Below are positions 1 through 11,641 of a stretch of DNA of 64,000 nt, piece after piece. The translations under genes were made by a program, and so were the position numbers. Position 1 is the first letter of the stretch; every line of letters begins with the position of its first letter. The notes under the pieces were generated by a model. That model had not been told where the DNA came from, made no database searches, and worked only from the letters and a program-made list of their open reading frames with translations. Where the stretch lies: contig NHNV01000032.1 of the NCBI GenBank assembly GCA_002785995.1, forward strand, positions 248,001 to 312,000, read 5' to 3'. Origin of the DNA: Mycosphaerelloides madeirae. Its lineage: Eukaryota; Ascomycota; Dothideomycetes; Mycosphaerellales; Mycosphaerellaceae.

Positions 1-236
1 TGGTGGCGAGAGCTCTACACGATGGCTGATCTGCATGCTTAGACGCATTGGGTTACGGTCGTTTTTAATGAGTGAGTCAGTCAATTCCGAGCTTACAGCC
101 AGATGATAGAGTCTAGATGCACTCGTACGAGTCACACCAACAAGTGATACCAAAAGAAAACTGTCCAAACATCCCATCCCATCTCATATCATCGCACTGT
201 CCATTCTTCCCAGAAACCCAACAAGCATAACCCACC
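1..236. other. Left edge and methyltransferase upstream region
   Basis: No complete gene. In the + frame starting at base 1 there is an open stretch of 13 codons (ending ELYTMADLHA) closed by TAG at 40-42. It could be the last codons of a gene entering from the left, but it is too short to judge. Bases 120-236 are C/A-rich and look like the promoter and leader of the following methyltransferase. Confidence 0.3.
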
Positions 237-1046
237 ATGTCGTCCACAAACCCTCAACCCCCATCCCAACACACCCATCGCCTCAACATCATCGCCTCCT
301 GGTTCTCTAACGACCTCCCCACCGCGGCAAAAGCCCTCTCACATAGTACCACAATCGAAATAGGCTGCGGTCAAGGCGACATGACCGTCGCCCTAGCACA
401 AACCATGACCTCCACACCCAACTCCCAAGGCCAAATCCTCGCCATCGATCCTGCGCCCCTCGACTACGGCTCCCCCGAAACGCTCGGCCAAGCCCAAACC
501 CGAATCTCTCAAACTCCTCTCGGCAAAGCAATCCGCTGGGTTCAGCAGGATCCGCTAGAATATCTAGAAAAAAGCGAGGGCAAAGTTTCGCCGGAATACA
601 TGATCCTCGCACATTCAATTTGGTATCTTCCTTCAGAACACTATCTCCGTTCCCTCCTCGCTGCCTTGGCCAAGCCGGGCACGACGCTTTTACTCTGTGA
701 ATGGGCAATGAAAGCCTCAAATCCAGCCGCTCAAGCGCATGTCTTCGCTGTTGAAGCACAGGCTCTAAAGCCGATTAAAGATGGGAATGTGCGGACTTTG
801 ATGCGGCCGGAGCGGATTGTGGCTATTGCAAGGGAGGCAGGTTGGATTGTACAGGAGGAGATGTGGTTGGATGCGTCGGAGTTGGATGATGGGAAATGGG
901 AGGTTGCGGCGACGCGGTCGATGGTGTTGGAGGGTGGCGAGACGACGGCCAAGGAATATGTTGCGTTGATGGAGGAGGCTTGCGAGAAGTATCCGAGGGC
1001 GAGGAGTATGGATGTTTGGAGTGCGGCGTTGTCTGTGGCTACGTGA
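237..1046 (+). CDS. SAM-dependent methyltransferase (class I fold)
   Basis: Single-exon gene of 269 aa. Residues 40-49 read IEIGCGQGDM, the glycine-rich motif I of class I S-adenosylmethionine methyltransferases. D71 in LAIDPAP fits the acidic motif II residue that holds the SAM ribose. The middle part (about 115-160) has the alternating hydrophobic strands of a Rossmann-like fold. The substrate cannot be read from the sequence; small-molecule methylation is as likely as any other role. There is no signal peptide or membrane helix, so it is probably cytosolic. The ATG at 237 is the first in frame and is followed by a hydrophilic Pro/Gln-rich start. The gene is convergent with the Aip1 gene, with only 82 bp between stop codons. 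Confidence 0.85.
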   Translation: MSSTNPQPPSQHTHRLNIIASWFSNDLPTAAKALSHSTTIEIGCGQGDMTVALAQTMTSTPNSQGQILAIDPAPLDYGSPETLGQAQTRISQTPLGKAIRWVQQDPLEYLEKSEGKVSPEYMILAHSIWYLPSEHYLRSLLAALAKPGTTLLLCEWAMKASNPAAQAHVFAVEAQALKPIKDGNVRTLMRPERIVAIAREAGWIVQEEMWLDASELDDGKWEVAATRSMVLEGGETTAKEYVALMEEACEKYPRARSMDVWSAALSVAT

Positions 1047-1128
1047 AAGAAACAACTCTTATCATTTCTATGAACTTTTCGGCATCTACATCTCCGTTTG
1101 ATAAGGGCATACCGTCTCTTTTCTCTCA

Positions 1129-2970
1129 TCATGACACACCAGCGACTTTCCACACCTTGACAGAAGCGTCGGCGCCACACGATATGACTTTGCCTTCCTC
1201 GTTCCAAACCACGCCACCAACGCCCTCCTTGTGTGCGTTAAGAACCTTGACTCGCTTGCCAGGGTCCGCCAAGCTCCACACAAACAAATTCGTATCCAAT
1301 GCTCCACTCACAGCCTTCTTGCCATCATGAGACCACGCTATGCAAGTAACCCGTGCCGTGTGAGCCGACCAGCGGTTTGTTTCCAGGGCCCAAATGCCGG
1401 AAGCATTGCTGTAAACGAATATCTTGCCGTTGGCGAGTCCAGCAGCCAGTCGCGATCCATCCTGGGAGAAAGCAAGAGTAGATATGGGCGAGGTTGCGTC
1501 CTTGAGGGTTGTCATTGAGTCGAAAGAAGCCGGGGAAGCGGCCTTGAACAGTCGGATGGCCTTGTCTTCTGACCCAACTGCAACGTTTTCGCCCGAGGCT
1601 GCAATGCAAGTTGGCGGTGAAGGAGTCTTTTGCTGGGACACTTCACTACCATCGGCATAGGTCGTGATTCCGGTAGCGGTGGCGACAATAGTGTGTATCT
1701 TTCCAGCGACTGTTGCGACTGCGACTCCCTTGGGCTGGCCGTCTGTCTTGGTGGTGTTGCCTGTGAAAGACTTCTGCGAGGCATCAATAGTGCGCAGAGT
1801 GTCGTCCCAGCCGACAGAGTAAATGCGGCCTTCTTTCGAAGATGCAACAATTCCCGACACATAGTTCGAGTGCATCTCACCCTCAATCGTGCCTGCCAGT
1901 CCAGAGCTGAGATCCCATGTTCTCGCACGGCCATCGTAGCTGCCAGTCCACAATGTCTTGCTCTCCACAATCGAGGAGGCAGACGTAATTGCTTTTTGGT
2001 GACCTTTCACCACCTTGACCGGCTTATCTTTGCCTTCGTTGAAGTAGTTCAGGTTGCCCTCGAGGTCCACGCTGATAATTAGCCCGTCACTTCGCCCACT
2101 GGGCCAAGTAACGCCGACCTGCTGGTTGGGAACGCTCACGCTGTCACCTCCTAGTTTCCAGCTCTGTGTACACTTGCCAGGCTCCGCATCCCAGATCTTG
2201 ACAGTCTGGTCAGCGCTGCATGTGATGAATCTCTTGTTGTCGAATGCCCAGCTCACACCAAAGATGCTTCCAGTGTGCTCTCCTTCGCCAATCTGTTTCT
2301 GCGCCTCTCCAGTCTTGCCATCGTAGAGCCATATCCGTCGATCGGCTCCCACGGTGACCAAGGTGTTTCCGTCTGGTGAGAACTGCGTTCCATAGACATA
2401 CTTGTCATGTTTACCTCGTGTGCTGGTGTTGAACTTGAAAGGTGTTCCATGGAAGAAACACATTTGCATGTCGTCGCTTCCAGTAGCCGCACGCAGAGGT
2501 CTCTGCTGGCGTATGCTGCAGCAATTGATCATCTTGTTGTGCCCACTGATCTCTCCCACGCTGTTACCTGAGTCGGCAGTGATGCAGTGTCCAAACCGCT
2601 CTTTTCCGTCTCCTACTGCGATAATACGCTGGCTATCGCCATCCCATGCGATATCGTTGATCCGGCCCGCGATGATCTGGAAGTCGCCTTTGGTGTTCTC
2701 GGCGCCCATGGCGTCCCAGACTCGCACGCTGCCGGTGACATCGCCGGACGCTATGTAGAAACCAGAGGGCGAGAAGCGGGCGACAGTCGTCTGGGCCGTG
2801 TGCTCCGTATACTGCTTGCAGACGGCCGGGTCATCGATGGAGCGGACGAAGATGGATTTACCAGAGGCATACGCAATGCGTTCGCCCTTGGCATCCGAGG
2901 AGAGTGGGGTCGGTGAGCCGCGCGTGGTGTTGGGTGCAGCGGCCCAAATCGCCTCGCCCGTAATTGACAT
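1129..2970 (-). CDS. aip1: Actin-interacting protein 1 (Aip1/WDR1), WD40 protein
   Basis: Uninterrupted 613-aa protein, the usual length for Aip1/WDR1. The chain is a succession of WD40 blades, with units such as SGSVRVWDA, DQTVKIWDAEPGK, DGRARTWDLS and ADASVKVWKV, consistent with the two seven-bladed propellers of the family. The N-terminus (GEAIWAAAPNTTRGSPTPLS) and the HSNYVSGI segment match fungal Aip1. In the family it binds cofilin-decorated actin filaments and promotes their severing and disassembly at cortical patches. The start at 2970 gives a full-length N-terminus and no intron is needed. It is transcribed in tandem with the Zn2Cys6 regulator upstream; the regulator's stop is 192 bp before this ATG. 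It is convergent with the methyltransferase. Confidence 0.95.
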   Translation of the reverse strand: MSITGEAIWAAAPNTTRGSPTPLSSDAKGERIAYASGKSIFVRSIDDPAVCKQYTEHTAQTTVARFSPSGFYIASGDVTGSVRVWDAMGAENTKGDFQIIAGRINDIAWDGDSQRIIAVGDGKERFGHCITADSGNSVGEISGHNKMINCCSIRQQRPLRAATGSDDMQMCFFHGTPFKFNTSTRGKHDKYVYGTQFSPDGNTLVTVGADRRIWLYDGKTGEAQKQIGEGEHTGSIFGVSWAFDNKRFITCSADQTVKIWDAEPGKCTQSWKLGGDSVSVPNQQVGVTWPSGRSDGLIISVDLEGNLNYFNEGKDKPVKVVKGHQKAITSASSIVESKTLWTGSYDGRARTWDLSSGLAGTIEGEMHSNYVSGIVASSKEGRIYSVGWDDTLRTIDASQKSFTGNTTKTDGQPKGVAVATVAGKIHTIVATATGITTYADGSEVSQQKTPSPPTCIAASGENVAVGSEDKAIRLFKAASPASFDSMTTLKDATSPISTLAFSQDGSRLAAGLANGKIFVYSNASGIWALETNRWSAHTARVTCIAWSHDGKKAVSGALDTNLFVWSLADPGKRVKVLNAHKEGVGGVVWNEEGKVISCGADASVKVWKVAGVS

Positions 2971-3162
2971 GGTTGCTGCTAAAGAAAGGTGTGTTTACAG
3001 CTTTTGTTGATTTCTGGAGATTCACTTGCTAGCTCGCTGCCTTCAGCTCAGCCCCACTTTGGCGTCAGCGTTGGCACGTGCGTTTCGCTAGCGGTTAGGC
3101 ACCTTACTTATTCCATTTGTCTCATTTGTCTTCAACAAGAGGCATCACAGTTTCATTCTCAA

Positions 3163-5187
3163 TTACCACCTCATCGCAAAGCAAGCGCATGACACACTCT
3201 CAGCCCTCGTAACATTACCGGCAGTCTTCGCCGGAATGTGCGGCTCACTGGCTCTTATCCTCGCCCCAAACTGAATCTTCTCACTGAAATTCGCTCCCGA
3301 GCGACCCTTGTTGAGCGAGTTCATGATGTTGCCTTGATCCAACCCATACCGTCGAGCGATCATTCCGAGCTTGCGACTCAGCCAACGGCGCTGCACCTCA
3401 GGTATGTCATGCATATTCGAAGCGGCGTACAACGGCCATATTAAATAGTAGCCACCGACCGCACCTCCTCGTGCTACTTAAAGTCAGTTAGGTACTCCAG
3501 TTCGAGGCTCATATTCGCTTACTGTCTTGGGCTTGCCCAGCCTGCTTCATGTCCCGATCGACCTCATGGCCATGGAGGTGAAACGGCACGCTATAGCAGA
3601 TATCGTCGACTAGACTTTGCAGACGGTTCCGGGCCTCGAGGAATATCTCATCTGAAGAGAACTCTTTGGGATACAGCCATTTCAGAGAGTCCAGCACGAC
3701 AGATGAGCACATCATCTGGCTGATGCGGTTGTTGTTCCTGACAGCAGCGGCATGCACGTCTTGATATACGTGCACAACACCCGGCCAAGATTCCAGCTCT
3801 TCAAAGTCTTCCATTCTCAACTTCGGAGAGATGGGCACATTGGCGACAGATCGGTAGCCCCATTGAGGAGGCATCTGGTACTCCCATTCCACAAGCGCTC
3901 GTTGGACTGCCACTGCACGCTCCAGTAACGCCTCTGCTTCAGCGACCGTCTCAGATGTGCGTTCCAGAGGGAACAAGCTCTTAGCTTTGGCGAGTAAATC
4001 AGGAAGCTGGATTGTGTATTTGATCAGTGTCGCCGTGGCGGACTCGTCTCCGCCCATGTCTGTGGTCCAGCCTGCTTGGAAGTCTGCGATTGGTTTGCGC
4101 TGTTGTATCGAGCTGGTGAGCATCTGTGTGCGAACGGCGCGGAACAATACGAGAGACCGTGGGTACTGAAATTGCTCTGCTCCACGTGCTCGAACGAGGG
4201 TCACGGCACCCTCGATGTGCCTCGCCCATGCTTGCACCGAGTTCTCTGCCGAAGTGACACTCTCGTAAAGCGAGAACATTAACACCGATAGCAGTGTCGC
4301 ATCGCTCCTTGCGTGGATTGAATCATGGAGATCTCTTTGGACAGACTGGAGCGCTTGTGTGTATAGTCGCTGAGCCATTTGAGTCAGATGGAGGCGTCCT
4401 GGCCAGTTGGCAACGATGGCCACGGATACTGCCTGAGTGGCTAGCTGCAGCGATGAGCCTTCTTTGGCAGCATCAAACATGGGCAGAGCCACCTCTAAGA
4501 AGCCGCGGGTCGTCTCTTTACTCCGTGGAGAGAGTACGAAGTTCTCGAAGAAGAAGGATGTAGCATGCTGCTCAATTGCGGGATTGAGTCGTCTCTGGAA
4601 ATTCAGGTCCGTACGCGATCCAGCTTTCGCTCTTGTGCCGGGTAGATGGTCTTGCGACTCCGGTTTGTCCGTTTCTTCAGGACATCTTCGAAGTCTTTGT
4701 GCGTTCGAGCGGCGTGTGACGGCATCCTGCTCTTGCTCGTATTCATCGACAAGGCTAACGAAGGAGATCAGCATGAATACTGCTGCGCAAGCAGTGTGGC
4801 CACAACTCACCTCGTGAGCTCGACGACATTGATCTCAACGCTGCTCTTCCCACTCGACCGCTTGGTCTTGCGCTTTGCACCGGGCTCTTCTGTCCGAAAG
4901 ATGAGGTCGACTTCTTCAGGTAAACCAGGACAAACCCAGCCTTTGCGTGTGCAATTCAAACAGGCGGGTCTCGTCTCATCGCACTGCTCCAGGTATAAGC
5001 TTAGGGCTGCTTTTAATGTCGTGATCGCGGCCTTGCGGGCCAGAGACTAGCATCGTACGACAGCCCTACGTACCTTGACACGACGAGACTTGCACTTGAT
5101 GCAGCCTCGTGACGGCCTGCCCCGATAAACCTGCGCAAAGTTAGTTTTGTCTTGTCCCAAGAGTTTCAGTCCTTTTTCGCTCACCAT
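3163..5187 (-). CDS. Zn2Cys6 (zinc binuclear cluster) transcription factor
   Basis: Five-exon gene, 591 aa. Exons on the minus strand: 5187-5185, 5130-5074, 4983-4811, 4754-3523 and 3473-3163; introns are 54, 90, 56 and 49 bp. The first coding exon is just ATG, followed at once by GTGAGC. Splicing gives MVYRGRPSRGCIKCKSRRVK, then CDETRPACLNC...CPG after the next intron. This is the six-cysteine cluster that defines fungal GAL4-type DNA-binding domains. A basic stretch (about residues 52-65) follows. The C-terminal 450 residues look like the fungal-specific transcription factor middle region, ending GGYYLIWPLYAAS and a VQRRWLSRKL-type tail. It is a nuclear regulator; its targets cannot be read here. 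Exon lengths sum to 1776 nt, a multiple of three. Confidence 0.88.
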
Positions 5188-7642
5188 CGGCCACGAGAGG
5201 CGTTGTTGCTCGTGTTTGGCTTAAAGAAGAGCGGATTCTTCGCACAATCAGGAGAGCTGCTGCAGTAGGATCTGAGGCCGTTTTTCACGTAGCGCTTCTG
5301 TTATCTATTTCTTTGGTTTCGCGACCAAGCACACGGTATTTGCAGCCGCATCTGTCGTCTGGCTTTCACGTCCCAGTGAACACCAGAAGCTCGGTGCGGC
5401 TGAAATGCGACCTCGTGTGCGGGATGCCCGTAGTTGGAGGAAACAGGAATTTACTTCAGCATCAGTAAGACTACGGTAACCCTACCCGTGTTTCAAGAGA
5501 TTCGCCACGGAGCAATGCCGAATCAACTCATCCAATTGAAGACCGATGTTCAAACCTTGCAGCTTCATATTGTGTAGAGAATCGGGGTAGCAAGACACTG
5601 CCTCACACGCCAGGAGAATATCGCAATGATCTGCAGCATTTGCTGACATAGCCAATGGCGTCGATGGTCGCAAGATGTTTCTCAGGTATTCCCGGTGCTT
5701 GGCAGATTCATGCCCATCGAGTTCAGAAGTGAATGAAACGCAGCGGTGTCAGTCAGATCTGCATCCCCCACAAAAAGAGTAAGGTCGACGTGGATTTCGA
5801 TGAAGATGGCAGGAGGCATGGCCGCCGTCGTTTTGCAGTCAGGAGCTTCCGGGCAATGTCGGCACGGCTTAACGCATTCGGAATTTCGCGCGTTGGGCAT
5901 TTCTGCTCAGCCACTTCCATATTCTCCTGCCTCCTGAGTACCAATACACTTCACCTGACCATTCTACAAAATCTGAGTAACGTCTGTCTCTGTTTGTGTA
6001 GGATAGACGAGGAGGTCAGGTGACGGTGACCATCGCTGGCACAGCAGCTTCCGCGTACGACCGGTACGGATTGATACTCACTCCTTTTTAGCCCCAATCT
6101 ATCGCCGGACTAGCTTTTGGGCGGATACTTCCATATGATCTTACGATGCTCTTCTACAGAGCCCCAACCTCATGTCCGGATCAACTCTTGTTGAAGTGAA
6201 CGAAGCAGACTGACCATCATGATTTCGATAAAGATCTGTCTATCGGAGGCAGAAGACAGCAGTCTTATGCCTGCAGAAGCAAACAAGGCCATAAAGCAAC
6301 AAAGGTGGTGGAAGTTTCCTTCAACAACTCTTGGACGAGGTCTGGCTACACTGTGAACATTCGCCACAGGCCGTCGATTGAGGAAGCCGACACTACCGCG
6401 TGGAAGCCGATGTGCCTTGCACAAGGATGGAGTACTTGTGTAGAATCACGATGGACGCCTGGAAAGGTCTAGCCTTGCTTTAAGAAAACTCTCTATGAGA
6501 CATGGTAGAGATGAAGGAAGTCAAAACCACGGGATGCATCTCAGGCTCATTTGCTTTGTCTCTCGGATCTGCTCGGTTGATTTGCGAACCGGCAAGCTCG
6601 AGAGCATAGCTTTTCCTCGACCTTAATGAGAACGGTCGGAAGACTCCATACGACTGATTCGGCCGACCATCGATAGGATCCCAGCACTGCATGTTGGATA
6701 CCAACTGTCTCATGCAAAGCGCAACGCATCGGCTCCCACATTGACGGCTCCTGAGGGTGTCTTTCCATTGAGCATAGCAGGCAAATCCGACGCGGCGCCA
6801 TCTGAGCACGATCAATTGATAATCGGGACAAGGCCGCATGATGCGTAACGCTGCTTGACACCGCTCGTGGGGAGGGATGCAGAGGCCATGGGCAATATTT
6901 GTGAGCGCTTTGATGACGGTACCAGGGAGCTGGTGTTCCATGCATCTCTGTTGGCATATCTCGAGGTCCTCCCGTTCCTCCTCCTGGATCAGTAGCATTC
7001 TTTGGCTGTTCAAGAATATCACACATATGGAGGATGGCGATCAAGCGAAGTGTATTTATCAACAAGACGAAATAGGAACACGGGTGAAGCCAAGTGACGC
7101 CTGCGCGCGTTACACGGTCAATGATCGCATCCTCAAGAAACGACGAATCTATCTCGAGCATGCACTAGGTATTTAACCGGGGATGCGAGCGGTGCGAGCT
7201 GAAAGCACCTCACAAATAGCACCACGGCAATTTCGGCACACCTCTCCACAATTGGAGTCCCGGGCGCCTGTCGTGTGCACAAAGTGCAAGTCTATGGACC
7301 GGCCCTTTCGACTAGCCCTAACAACAAACAACATGCTGAGACGTTCCGGTAAGGATCCCGCTATGCTGCTGCCTGACCAAGCATGACCATATCCATGTTA
7401 CACTCATGGCGCAAAGCTGAGGCTCGCAGGAAGACCTGTATACCGCAATGGGATGAGGTTGCGATGCTGACAATGGCGCTCGCAGACATCGGAATGTTGG
7501 TTATCTTGACGCCTGGAGTCAGTGCTATATATCTCTGCAGGCACTCCAAGGGAACGGGAACCCAGCATCCATCCATCTAAGCAATACCAAGCAGCGCACA
7601 AGACATACCAAGCTTCTCTCCGACTCCGCACCGACACCAACA
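5188..7642. other. Gene-poor stretch, possible gene remnants
   Basis: About 2.45 kb without a gene I can defend. On the minus strand at 5482-5900 two overlapping frames give a plausible protein piece (AKHREYLRNILRPSTPL followed by cysteine-containing helices), but the frames are offset with no splice site between them. A 180-codon minus-strand frame at 6480-7022 and a 204-codon frame at 6547-7161 overlap each other and match no family I recognise. I read this as old degraded coding DNA or chance open frames. The last 150 bp serve as the leader of the next gene. Confidence 0.3.
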
Positions 7643-8560
7643 ATGGGCCAAATCGACGGACGCGGCGGCCTTGCCATCGCCGAAATCGCCTTCTACGCTC
7701 CAGCACTCCTTTGCGCCATCGTAGTGTACTCCAAGCAAGGCCTCGTCAACCTCGGCTGGCTCTATCTCAACCTCATCTGCATCCTCCGCCTAATCGGAGC
7801 CTCCGTAACTCTCTACATCGAAACGCAAAACGACTTGTCCCTGAGTCTGCTAGAGACAGCAGCCATCACAGGAACCATTGGCCTGACGCCACTCCTACTA
7901 TGCTTGGGCGGGATGATGCAGCGAATCCACCGAAACATCCAGACCGGACTCCCCCAGAGCAGCTTCCGAGCAATTCATTTACTCCTCATCGTCTCCTTGG
8001 CTCTCGCGATCGTCGGCGGCGTCGATTCGACCCATTTCGGCAGCGATGAATACAAGACCGGACGAGACTGCGCCAAAGCCGCAAGCATCGTCTTTTTACT
8101 CGCATACCTCGCCCTCGCCCTTATCACCGCATACACAGCAATAGCAAAGAGGAGCCTCATCATCCCATCGGAAAACAAGCTCATAATCTCCGGTGTCTGC
8201 GTTCTCCCCTTCCTCCTCGTCCGCGTCATCTACACCATTGCGTCCGGCTTCAGCACACCAAGCTCCGTCTTTTACTTCGTCTTGCCCAACGTCTGGGTCG
8301 AGGCCTTCATGATGTTCGCCATGGAGGCTATTACCGTCTGCTTCTTCATCTGGGCTGGCTTGTTCACACCCAAGACAACAGCTGTCACAAGCTACGACCA
8401 CAATTTCGAGGCTTATGGGACAAAGTCAAGCAGTGCCGATGCTGCATACAACCTACGGACTGAAACCAAACCGATGCCTGCCCCTGGACGTCCGCAACGA
8501 AGTATCGGCGACTACCGACCAAGTCGAATGATCAGAAACGCGATTCGAGACCGCAATTAG
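7643..8560 (+). CDS. Seven-helix integral membrane protein, DUF7702-like
   Basis: Single-exon gene of 305 aa. Six to seven hydrophobic segments are visible, at roughly residues 10-30, 38-58, 72-92, 110-130, 150-175, 190-212 and 225-250. They are followed by a hydrophilic Ser/Pro/Arg-rich tail of about 50 residues. The layout (extracellular N-terminus, seven helices, cytosolic tail) and the opening GGLAIAEIAFYAPALL resemble the fungal DUF7702 family, whose function is unknown. It is not the RTA1 or Pth11 type by its motifs. The family name is from memory of the pattern; a profile search would settle it. It is convergent with the RecQ gene, whose stop lies 191 bp downstream. Confidence 0.78.
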   Translation: MGQIDGRGGLAIAEIAFYAPALLCAIVVYSKQGLVNLGWLYLNLICILRLIGASVTLYIETQNDLSLSLLETAAITGTIGLTPLLLCLGGMMQRIHRNIQTGLPQSSFRAIHLLLIVSLALAIVGGVDSTHFGSDEYKTGRDCAKAASIVFLLAYLALALITAYTAIAKRSLIIPSENKLIISGVCVLPFLLVRVIYTIASGFSTPSSVFYFVLPNVWVEAFMMFAMEAITVCFFIWAGLFTPKTTAVTSYDHNFEAYGTKSSSADAAYNLRTETKPMPAPGRPQRSIGDYRPSRMIRNAIRDRN

Positions 8561-8751
8561 CGATGACGGTGAGGACATCGGATCAAATGAGCTTTGGTTT
8601 CCTGCATCAGGGAGTGTTCGGTCATTGTGGTGGTTCAAAGTCGTGTCAGCGTTCGAGCAAGTTTGATTGCATCGTTTCATATCCATGTGCATTAGTTCGT
8701 ATCTTGATCGTTAATCAGTCACGCTTCGAAAGTCATCTCTTGCGCCAAACA

Positions 8752-11317
8752 TCACATATACTTTCCCTGACCTGAACCCCAACCCCGTCGCACTGGAGCC
8801 TTCTTAATCGTCTTGGCCACAGACTTTGATGGCGCCTTGGCTTTTGAGGGAACAGAAGGAGCCTGACGTACAGTCTGCGACGACGGCCTACGAAAGCATC
8901 AGCAGGAAGGTGTATAATGGATTAGGGATGACAATTACTCATCGCAGATCTTAGCAAAAGCGTTGAATAGCGCCATAAAGTTCTGATCATCCATAGATCC
9001 AAAGATTGGGCTACGAAACAGTTTTGCTTGAGTCACTCGTGGACTTCCAATACCGAACGCAATCCGCGCGAGGTATCTCGGATCGTCTCGAGCTTCGACG
9101 GCTTCCAGGACAGCGAGGAATGCCTTTGAATTCCAGGGCCGCTTTGGTGGGGGCTGTTTTTCGACAGCTTTACCATTGACGCACCATGTACAGTTTCCGC
9201 AATTCTCTGAACCGTCCGGAAGGGAATCACCAAAGTGCTTGGCAAGACCGTTGGCAAAACACGCTTCACCTGTAACAAGGTCCATAACCTCATGCATTCT
9301 TACAAGTGCCTGCTGCTCACGAAGTTCAAGATCCTTGTACAGCTCGTCGATGATCTTTTGAGCCTCGGTCGGAGTTGGGGGCCAGGGTTTCAGGATGCGG
9401 TACATGTTGATGACATTGCTCGTCGAGAGCTCAATGTACTTGTCATCGTTCCAGGAGTTGAGCTTCGATACCAAATCGGCACGAGAAACGCCGCTGATCC
9501 GCACGGCACTGTCGATGTCGACATGGTAGTCTGTCTTCGCTTTTCTTGCAACACCTCGTACGCCAATAGCTGCGGCAGACTGGTCCCAATCGACAGACTG
9601 GATCAGCTTGTAGCTGTATTTCGAATATTTTGGGGTCTGCGAAGGATAAAAATAAGTGGATATCTTCGATAGGAGAATGGCCGTGCCTTATTCTTGCATA
9701 CCGTTGCGCGAAGCAGACTAAATCGAAGTTCCAGCTGAGCATAGATACTGGCCAATGTGGTTGGTTTGATATCATGATCTCTCGACTGTTGGCAGTGGGC
9801 AACCTCAATGAGTGACTGGGATGGCCTCAGAGAGAAGATCTCGTTGAGGAGACCGGTGACTGATGACTTGGAAGGCAAGTCGCCGCGAGCAAAGCTCTCG
9901 CGAAGATTAAAATCTTCTGCGCACAAGTAAAGCATACACTGACTTTGAAGGCCGTCGCGGCCAGCACGGCCAATTTCCTGACAGTAGCCTTCGATGCTCC
10001 GCGGGATATCATAGTGTATCACAGTCCTGATATTTGACTTGTCGATTCCCATTCCGAAAGCAATAGTTGCGACGATGATCAGCTCGTTAGACAACATGAA
10101 GGCGTCTTGTATCTTGAACTTCTCTTCGGGTTTCATGCCTGCGTGGAAGTGTTGCGTCTTGAAGTTGTGAGCACGTAATTGGTCCGCAAGCTCTTCTGCT
10201 TGCTTCTGGAGGGTGACGTAAACAATCGTGGGTCCTGGGTGTGCCTTGAGAAACATTCGGAGTTTTGGGTATGACTCCTTCTTCGTCTGATACGATTGAG
10301 CATGAAGATGCAAGTTCGACCGGTAAGTAGATGTCCGGAAGAGTCCTGCAGTTGGAATGTCGAAAGCTTGACAGACGTCTCCCGCGACTTGAGGTGTTGC
10401 TGTGGCTGTCAAGCAAACAACTCTTTCTGCTTGGATCTCTTTTGCGAAGCGGCTGATCTTGAGGTAATCTTGAGGAGAGTCAGACGCAAGGAACAAATTC
10501 CGGGACAAAATTTGGAGAATAGACAGACCTGGTCTGAACGCATGACCCCACTCGGAAATGCAATGAGCCTCATCCACCGCGAGGAGTCGGACGCCGCCCT
10601 TTACATTGGCCTGTGAATAAGGTCAACTTTGCTCAGCCGGGAGTTGGGATCATTTGTGGATCAACCATGGAAGATACGAAGCCTTCGTTGTTCAGTCTCT
10701 CAGGTGCGCAGTAGAGCATGTCGAGCGTGCCATTCTTCATCGCGTCGACAGTCTGGAAGTATTCTTCTTTCGTCTTCGTCGAATCCAGAACCGCGGCACT
10801 GATACCACGACGATGCAGCGCATCGCATTGATCTTTCATGAGAGCGATGAGAGGAGATACTACAAGAGTGATACCACTTTCAGCATACCCTTGTCGTATG
10901 CCGGTGATCTTATCAAGCTCCTTGAAACACAGTGCGGGGATCTGGTAACAGAGACTCTTTCCTCCACCTGAAAAGGAGAAGGTCAGCGAGTGTCTTGGCC
11001 ATGGGACCGGCATCCGCCCGTAGGATTGGCCCACCGGTTGGGAAGACAACGACAGCGCTGTCGCCATCGAGTAGCCTGGTGATCGCTGCTTCTTGCTTCA
11101 GACGAAACGCGTCCATGCCAAAGCGCTCGCGGAGGACCTTTCGTGCGAGGCTGACTGCTGCTTGTGTCGGTTCTGCACTCGAACGGGATCGCTTTGGGTC
11201 GTACGCCATCTCATTGTCGCTTTTACGTTTCGTTCCGGCAGAAGGCTTGGCTTCGATGTTCAGCAGATCAGCCTCATCCGACGAGTCGAGGCCGAACTCG
11301 TCCCTGAATTCGGCCAT
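8752..11317 (-). CDS. RecQ-family ATP-dependent DNA helicase
   Basis: Six exons, 755 aa: 11317-11035, 10967-10666, 10610-10529, 10468-9702, 9636-8939 and 8887-8752 (2268 nt). Introns are 67, 55, 60, 65 and 51 bp. Helicase signatures appear in order: FPTGGGKSLCYQ (Walker A, K98), SPLIALMKDQ (motif Ia), AVDEAHCISEWGHAFRPDY (DEAH box at 208-211 and the RecQ aromatic loop), CLTATATP (motif III), FGMGIDKSNIR (motif V) and QEIGRAGRDG (motif VI). A zinc-binding Cys cluster (CGNCTWC) lies in the RQC region, with a Ser/Lys-rich basic tail. RecQ enzymes unwind 3'-5' and resolve recombination intermediates. The protein is shorter than Sgs1/BLM and has no visible HRDC domain, so it may be a second RecQ paralogue. 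It is divergent from sua5. Confidence 0.9.
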
Positions 11318-11641
11318 TGGAGTGTCGCTCGGTCAGGCGTTTGTAACGAGCGTCGGGTCAATTGCACGAGAGAATAACGAGCTGGCGAGTGTCGAATGGG
11401 GGCATCAATTAGGAGACAAAGGCGCGATTGGGGCGTTGTTGTCGTTGTGAAAGTCAGGAGGAAAAATGGAGTGACCAGGTGGTCGGAAACTGACACGCGC
11501 TTTCTCCGAGATGAGTGCGATTAAGCTTTGGGGCAGTCGCGAACGAGGGACCATGACACGTGATTTTTCCACCAGCGCGGTCTTCTTCTGAGTCACCAAA
11601 ATTTCCTCGCGTTATTCTTTCTTTCTTCTTCACGACTGCAC
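11318..11641. promoter_or_regulatory. Divergent promoter between RecQ helicase and sua5
   Basis: 324 bp lie between the RecQ ATG and the first in-frame sua5 ATG. The segment contains ATTGG (an inverted CCAAT box) near 11426 and T/C-rich runs close to each start, as expected for a shared fungal promoter. No TATA box stands out. No open frame here looks coding. Confidence 0.45.

Noticed and set aside
307..759. Minus-strand frame inside the methyltransferase gene
   Set aside because: Arg/Gly-rich shadow of the real gene on the opposite strand.
6480..7161. Overlapping 180- and 204-codon minus-strand frames
   Set aside because: They overlap in two frames, match no family I know and have no zinc cluster, so a regulator remnant could not be shown.
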